Assembly: GCA_031002005.1 (NCBI GenBank) | Contig: CM061921.1 | Span: 146,105,283-146,169,282, forward strand | Length of the DNA stretch: 64,000 nucleotides | Origin: Vandiemenella viatica | Lineage: Eukaryota; Arthropoda; Insecta; Orthoptera; Morabidae | Reading direction: 5' to 3' | Shown: in pieces, positions 58,728-64,000 of the stretch | Position numbering within the stretch: the first letter of the stretch is position 1 | Layout of the letters: each line of letters begins with the position of its first letter | Translations under genes and position numbers: made by a program | The notes under the pieces: model-generated | What the model was told of the DNA's origin: nothing | What the model saw: only the letters and a program-made list of their open reading frames with translations | Database searches by the model: none

Positions 58728-59430
58728 GTCTGGCAAGTGAGGTGCCTGTCGCAGGAACACGAAGAATGGTGTGGTATGCAGTGGGTGTAAGAAGGAGTTT
58801 CATTGGGCATGCAGTGGAGAGGGAACATGGGAAATAAATGAGGCTCTCCCATAGTTTTGTCCACTTTGCATTATGGATGAAAGGATCAGGGAGATGGGTA
58901 TAAGGATCAGGGAGAAAGACAAAACAGTCAGAGAGTTGTGGGAAAGAGTTAGGGCCCTTGAAGCTTGGTCTGTGGGGGCTTGGCCTAAGGTGGCTAAGCC
59001 TGTAGAGGCCTTTCCTGTGGAGGCTCAGCCTATAGTGGAAGAAAGTAGATGGTTGGTATAGAGAAGAGGGTGTGAAAGATGGTTGGGAGCCGATAACAGG
59101 TCGTAGGGGAAATACGGTTAACAGGATGAAAAAGCCAGACTCTCCAGAAATTGTGGGGCAAAATAGGTTTGACCTGTTACCAGAGTTCGGAGGGAAGGAG
59201 CATCATGTAGATGTAGTAGTACGTAAGGTGCAGTTGGCCTTTAGGAATAGGGGCGTACAAGGAAAAACTGGGAAGAAAAGGGTTTTGCTGCAATGTAGTA
59301 ATCACGGGAAAGGTATAGGCTCTCTTTTGCAGTATCAGCTTGGCACAGGTTACCAGGTCACAAATTTATTTCTCAAACCTAGTGCACTAGGGAGGGTAGG
59401 GTAGTGATAGCGGGAGGTGCAGGGAACAGT
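58728..59430 (+). pseudogene. LINE ORF1: PHD-like finger, coiled coil, SGNH start
   Basis: A Cys/His-rich finger at 58728-58870 reads A-C-RRN, VVCSGCKKEFHWACSGE and FCPLC. The first Cys codon of the finger has become TGA and the Trp before FCPLC has become TAG. Next is a heptad-like segment (DERIREMGIRIREKDK), then from 59200 KKRVLLQCSNHGKGIGSLL and QLGTGYQVTNLFLKP. This corresponds to the SGNH GDSH block with D now N-like and S lost. The rest of ORF1 to 59600 is frameshifted. Such ORF1 proteins bind LINE RNA. Confidence 0.75.
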
Positions 59431-59604
59431 ATTGATAGAAATGTTAATTATAGTATAGAGAGTGAAGGAGGCACAGCACATTAGGGCGAGTGTTCATGCA
59501 AGTCCTAAGTTGCCATGAACAGCCGCAGTTGAACAACGCTGTGAGGTGGGGTAATAACTGGGAAAGATGAGGTAAATAGTAAAAATTTAAAGCCAGTAAT
59601 AAGG

Positions 59605-60240
59605 GTGTTAATGGTGAACTGTGGAAGTATAATGAACAATGTAATTGAATTTGCAAACTTAATAGAGATACATGAACTACAAGTAATAATTGGGGCAGAG
59701 AGTTGGTTAAAAGAAGAAGTACTAGATAGTGAGGTTTTTCCTGATGGTTACAGAGTGTACCACAGAGATAGAGGGGCAATTAATGGAGGAGTTTTCATAC
59801 TAGTTACCAAAAACTACCACAGTTCACTGGTATTCATAGATCCTGACTGCGAGTTACTTGGGGTAGATTCTTGTGGTAATAAAAACAAAATAATCAGGCT
59901 GTTGACTGCTTACCACAGTGGAAGAACGGCTGTTGGGGTGAAACTAAATTCATACTCAGATTTGAGAGGTGAGTGTAGAATGGTCATTATTGGTGGGGAT
60001 TTAAGTGTACCAGATATAAACTGGACAGGAAATAAAATTTACAACACAAGCGAGCAGAGATTTGCATATGACTTAATAAGAGAAGGAGGATTTACACAAC
60101 TGGTAGAGCAAATCACTAGGGGACAAAATGTTTTGGATATATTCCTAATAAATCCTGATGATAACGTTGTGGGGTGTCAAGTAACCTAAGGAATAAGTGA
60201 TCATGAAGCAGTTCTGATGGATATTAGATGATTTATAGAA
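59605..60240 (+). pseudogene. LINE ORF2 endonuclease domain
   Basis: SIMNNVIEFANLIEIHELQ, VIIGAESWLKEEV (catalytic E), YHRDRGAINGGVFILV, MVIIGGDLSVPDINW (family GDFNxPxIxW, F and N replaced), FAYDLIREGGFTQLVEQ, and after an in-frame TAA at 60187 GISDHEAVLMDIR (SDH motif). One stop aside, the domain is complete. Confidence 0.88.
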
Positions 60241-60849
60241 CCAGCAGCCAAAATTGAAGGGGGAAACAGGTATAATTATAAAAAGGTACAGATTTCAAAT
60301 ATTAAGAAATATTTCAGAGAACGTTTCAGCAAATGGAAGGAAGGCACAAGTATAGTAGAGTAAAAATGGGAAGAGTTCAAGAAGATAATAAGAAAGGGAG
60401 GATAAAAATTTATTCCAAAGCCTAAAATAAAGAGAATTAGAGAACCTGTGTGCTATAATAGTTAAGTGAGGATGTTAAAGAGGATAGTAAGAAAATAACA
60501 TAACAGAGTTAAGAGACTGCAGGGTAGTAGGGAATATTTAAAACAATTTTACAAGAAGGTGGCTAAAGATGGGTTTGTCAGTGCAGGGGGGCCATCAACT
60601 GATCCATCTAGAACTTTCTATTTTAGAAAACAGAGGGGAAGGAAGGGTATTGAGGCACTTATAGATAAGAATGGAGAATAAGTTACTGAGGATTTGAAAA
60701 AGGCAGAGATTTTAGTAACTGGTTTAGTGAGAGCATTAGGGACAATCAATCAGAAATAAGAGCATCTAATTCTGAGAATGAGCTTAACAACACAATTAGA
60801 AATGAACAGACCAAAAAGTTTGAAATTCATACTAAGGAAATAATAAAGG

Positions 60850-61440
60850 AAATAAAAAAGCTGAAAAAACATAATGGCGCTGGTGTAGATAATATTACTA
60901 CAGTTGAGACATTGTAACTTATCTTGAAATATTATTTAAATTGAGTATGGATATTTGCTGCTTACCACAAGACTGGAAAAGTGCAATAGCAGTGCTGGTA
61001 CATAAAGCAGGGGTAGGAAATAAAGTAGAAAATTATAGGCCAATCAGTTTGACATCAGTGGTAGGTAAATTAATGGAGAGATTGATATGCAACCACATCA
61101 GAAATATATGTGAGGAAGATAAGTGGTTTTCTAGCAGGCAACATGGCTTTAGACAAGGATATTAATGCAAATCTCAGTTGGTTGGATAATGGTGGCAAGA
61201 TATTTCAGATGAACTGGACAAGGGAGGCCAATTTGATAGTGTAGCAGTAGAGCTGCCAAAGGCTTTTGACAGAGTGAGCCATAAAATGGTAGTATATAAG
61301 GTAAACACTATTGGAGTGGATTAGAATGTGATTTCCAAGGTAGAAGAATTTAAAAAAATTAGAAAACACAAAGTTACGGTAGGAAAAGAAGTGGAAGTAA
61401 AATTAGGAGTGCCACAGGGTAGCGTATTGGGACCATTGCT
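60850..61440 (+). pseudogene. LINE reverse transcriptase, first part
   Basis: KKLKKHNGAGVDNITT, DICCLPQDWKSAIAVLVHK, VENYRPISLTSVVGKLMERL, WFSSRQHGFRQGY then a stop, LPKAFDRVSHKMVV (catalytic D), and VKLGVPQGSVLGPLL ending at 61440, where a foreign sequence begins. The part between endonuclease and RT (60240-60850) is badly frameshifted. Confidence 0.85.
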
Positions 61441-63163
61441 TGTAAGCACCTTAGAATTTGTTAAATTCTACATTTCTTGGTTACAGGGCATAGGGGATGG
61501 TGTAACCTCCTCAGTATTTGTTAAATTTTGAACCTCGTCGCTACAGGACATGGGGGACGGGAATCCTACACAAGCCGATACTGAAGCTCATACCCGAAAG
61601 TAGGGCGATTTAAAATCAGAAAAGTAAATCAACATGTAATAACAGCTTGAAACAGATAGTTAATAATAGAAAACAACTTTCAAACTCACCTAAATCATGG
61701 AAATCCTCAATAGTTCAACTTTTAAATACTCGATTTTTGTTACGTCATTTTACTCACTTTTCGATGAAATAATTTTTTTAATATAATAATAACAAACCAG
61801 GAGCAAGAAAAATTTACTGTAATTCAATAGTTTCAGGCAGAATAAATAAAGAAAACACGATTTTAGAACTTTGTCAAATACACTCGTATTTTCAACACTA
61901 CATAACAACGTGTTTTCAGTAATTTTCGGAGCTAACAAATAAATCTTATATAATAGTAAAGAATACTGTACAACATATAAAAGTTTCAAAGCATTCCACA
62001 CAGTTAAAAAGCACTAAATCAGTTTTAAATGAAATTACACAGTAGGAAAAAGTACCAGCAACTACAGATCGAAATTGTGCACGATTTCATGCATGTCAGT
62101 AAATCAAATATCTTTCAAAAGGTGGAATGAGTAAAGCAGGAGGCCGTTCAACAAATCACTTTTAAGAATAAACATTATTTCTAATAGAAATTAATAAAAA
62201 CAGAAAATTGGCTTCATTGGCGTATTCTGGTTAAACCACCTTGATTTACAGAAGAAAGATAACACTCCCTGTAAACCGGAGGGATCATAGAACACAATAA
62301 CATAAGTTTTAAAACCTGAAACTGAAAAATCATACAAAATGCTCAGAAATGTGGAACAAATCTACCAGTCCGGGGAAAAACCTTTGCTCACACAAAAATT
62401 GTATCACTACCCATTTCACATTTCAATTATTAACAGTGAACTGAGTAACTTTAGAGGTATAACCATCATAAACAAGATCAATCAATAGGGCACAAACAAT
62501 ACACTGTAAAATTTTGAACAATGGACATCACAGAATTTTTCCAAACTATTTTTAGTAGCACGATACTACAGTAGTCATGGGTCTGTAGGTATATAACGAC
62601 TGGTGGGCTCTTGGATGCCATCATTGGATCAAAAGTCTTGAAGCACACTCTGTGTTATACAGAGTCACGATCGGTCGCCCTGTGCTTTCTGGGTAGTCTC
62701 CTCAGCCGCTCATACTGCCATGCCATTCGGCAGACATGTTGAATTGATTTTTTTTTTTTTTTTTAGGTACGTATGATGTATCAATTTTGAAAATGATGCT
62801 TTGAAATTTACTTACAGGGGTTAGTCAGTTTTTATTCCTCTCCATAGCTTGCAGTTTAGGAAATGATTTATTGGATAGCCAATTTCAATTGTAATTGTGA
62901 CTTTTTGATGTGAGTTTGAAGAATATATTGAATTTTTTTTAAATTGAGCAGTGCATATTTCTTGTAGTTAATAGTAACCTTTTCTTTCCTAAGGATATTG
63001 AGGGAAGTGGTAGCCATAATTACTTACTGTTGATTTATCCAGGCTCACACACGGTTCAACAGTTTTATTAGTGAATATTTTTGACAGTACTGAAAGCAAG
63101 TTGGAGGTTAGTTAAGGTGATCGAACCGATACATCAACCCAAGTATTGGTTTGTTCCCTTAAA
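61441..63163. mobile_element. 1.72-kb insertion of unknown class
   Basis: Splits the LINE between the GPLL and LIIL residues. TGCT at 61437-61440 and 63164-63167 may be a 4-bp duplication. The left end carries two diverged tandem units of about 60 bp ('ttgttaaatt...tacaggacatgggggac', 61457-61505 and 61518-61566). No coding sequence, clear inverted repeats or TG...CA ends were found, so a solo LTR is possible but not shown. Confidence 0.55.
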
Positions 63164-63990
63164 TGCTATTAATTATTCTAATGAATAATTGTGTTCATTG
63201 TTTACTATCAGAAATTAGATTGTTTGCAGATGACATAGTGCTATATAAAAGAATCAAAATGGTAGAGCACTGTAAACAGTTGCAGGGGAATCTGGACAGG
63301 ATATCTAGTTGGGTTGGTAAACATGGGATGAAGATAAATGCATGGAAGAGTCAACTTATTAGATACACAAATAAAAAACAAAAGATTGATTATGATTATT
63401 AGGTGGGGAAAGAATTGTTTGTTGAAGACTTGAAATGTAAATATCTAGGCATTACATTCGATAACAAGCGTAACTGGGGAGGACACATTGGACAGGTAGT
63501 AGGAAAAGGTTTCAAAATTCTGCACTAGTTGGAGAGAGTGATGAGGGGATGTATGAGAGAAGTAAAGGAATTGGGTTACAAATCTTTGGTCAGATCATTG
63601 CTTGAATATGTTAGTGTAGTATGGAACCCACATTGTGAGTATCAAATACAGGAGTTGGAGAGGGTGGAAAAAAGAGCTGCTAGATTTGTTTCTGGAAATT
63701 ATCACAGAATGAAATCAGTAACAGACATGATAAAAGAGCTGGAAGACAGGAGGCGGGTGAAGAGGGTGATGGGAGTGTACAAGGCATATATTGGTGATTA
63801 GGCATGGAAAGATATTAGTAGGTATGAAAAGTAGTGTATGGAAGGGAAGAGATGACCATGACCACAATCTGGTACTTGATTTCAGGCACAAGGGTGTGGG
63901 AAGATTCTCTTTTTTAGGTAAGGGTGTCAGTAAGTTACAAAGGGAAATGATGAATAATTTACCATATACATTGAAATAATTTAAAGCTAA
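63164..63990 (+). pseudogene. LINE reverse transcriptase, second part
   Basis: Resumes with LIILMNNCVHCLLSEIRLF, then FADDIVLYKRIK (intact FADD, about 63218), NLDRISSWVGKHGMKINAWK, a stop at about 63400, KYLGITFDNKRNWGGHI, LVRSLLEYVSVVWNP, RAARFVSGNYHRMKS and, in another frame, a C-terminal DHDHNLVLDFRHKGVGR segment. A few stops. Truncated by the window end. Confidence 0.88.
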
Positions 63991-64000
63991 AATTTGTACA

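Larger units (their letters stand above)
58700..64000 (+). mobile_element. CR1-type LINE, nearly full length, continues past the window
   Basis: ORF1 (PHD and SGNH), endonuclease and RT in order over about 3.6 kb of LINE sequence plus a 1.7-kb insertion at 61441-63163. Other fragments of the same family lie at 35480-37258, 52950-53465 and 56265-56590. The 3' end is cut by the window edge. Confidence 0.88.

Noticed and set aside
61441..63163. Solo LTR
   Set aside because: Starts TG but does not end CA, and no partner LTR or primer-binding site is visible; left as unknown class.
1..64000. CRISPR arrays, operons, riboswitches, prokaryotic promoters
   Set aside because: The sequence is eukaryotic; repeats are dispersed mobile elements without regular short spacers.

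Overview
This window looks like intron and intergenic DNA from a large, AT-rich insect genome. It carries no bacterial features such as operons or ribosome binding sites. The only host gene I can defend is an LC3-type Atg8-family gene on the minus strand. Two of its exons are visible, at 53899-54005 and 47457-47625, separated by a 6.3-kb intron full of transposons; its 5' exon(s) were not found. Its sequence resembles insect LC3-like proteins. The tRNA-derived SINEs, Tc1/mariner elements and CR1/Jockey-type LINEs also point to an insect. A polyneopteran (cockroach, termite, stick insect or orthopteran) is my guess only.

Nearly everything else is mobile DNA, mostly decayed. Region by region: 0.2-1.4 kb holds a SINE and a Penelope-like element end (GIY-YIG domain with inverted arms). 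1.9-4.1 kb is a full-length dead pogo/Tigger transposon. 7.3-27.6 kb is a Jockey-like LINE cut in two by a 19.4-kb segment bounded by 361-bp terminal inverted repeats. Inside that segment are two inverted copies of an unrecognised ORF, a CR1/Daphne-like LINE that itself contains a mariner-type element, a 1.7-kb direct duplication, a palindromic repeat, a second mariner and several SINEs.

28-33 kb has SINEs, a probable Helentron endonuclease fragment and a 5'-truncated LINE with a clean 13-bp target duplication. 34-37.7 kb is a BED-type hAT transposase gene split by a LINE, which is in turn split by a small hAT element. 38.4-39.7 kb has diverged direct repeats around a hammerhead-like core. 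41.3-45.9 kb has a G-rich hAT MITE, SINEs and a CR1-type LINE. 47.4-54 kb is the LC3-like gene with two Tc1-like elements and a hairpin in its intron. 54.3-56 kb is a full-length dead Tc1 element interrupted by a hAT MITE. 57.9-58.6 kb is an internally deleted piggyBac element. 58.7-64 kb is a long CR1-type LINE with PHD-finger and SGNH remnants in ORF1, interrupted by a 1.7-kb insertion and running off the end of the window.

The nested insertions give a relative history. Several LINE reading frames are restored if the inserted element and one copy of its target duplication are removed. Every transposase or reverse transcriptase seen has stops, frameshifts, lost catalytic residues or large deletions, so no autonomous element is evident.
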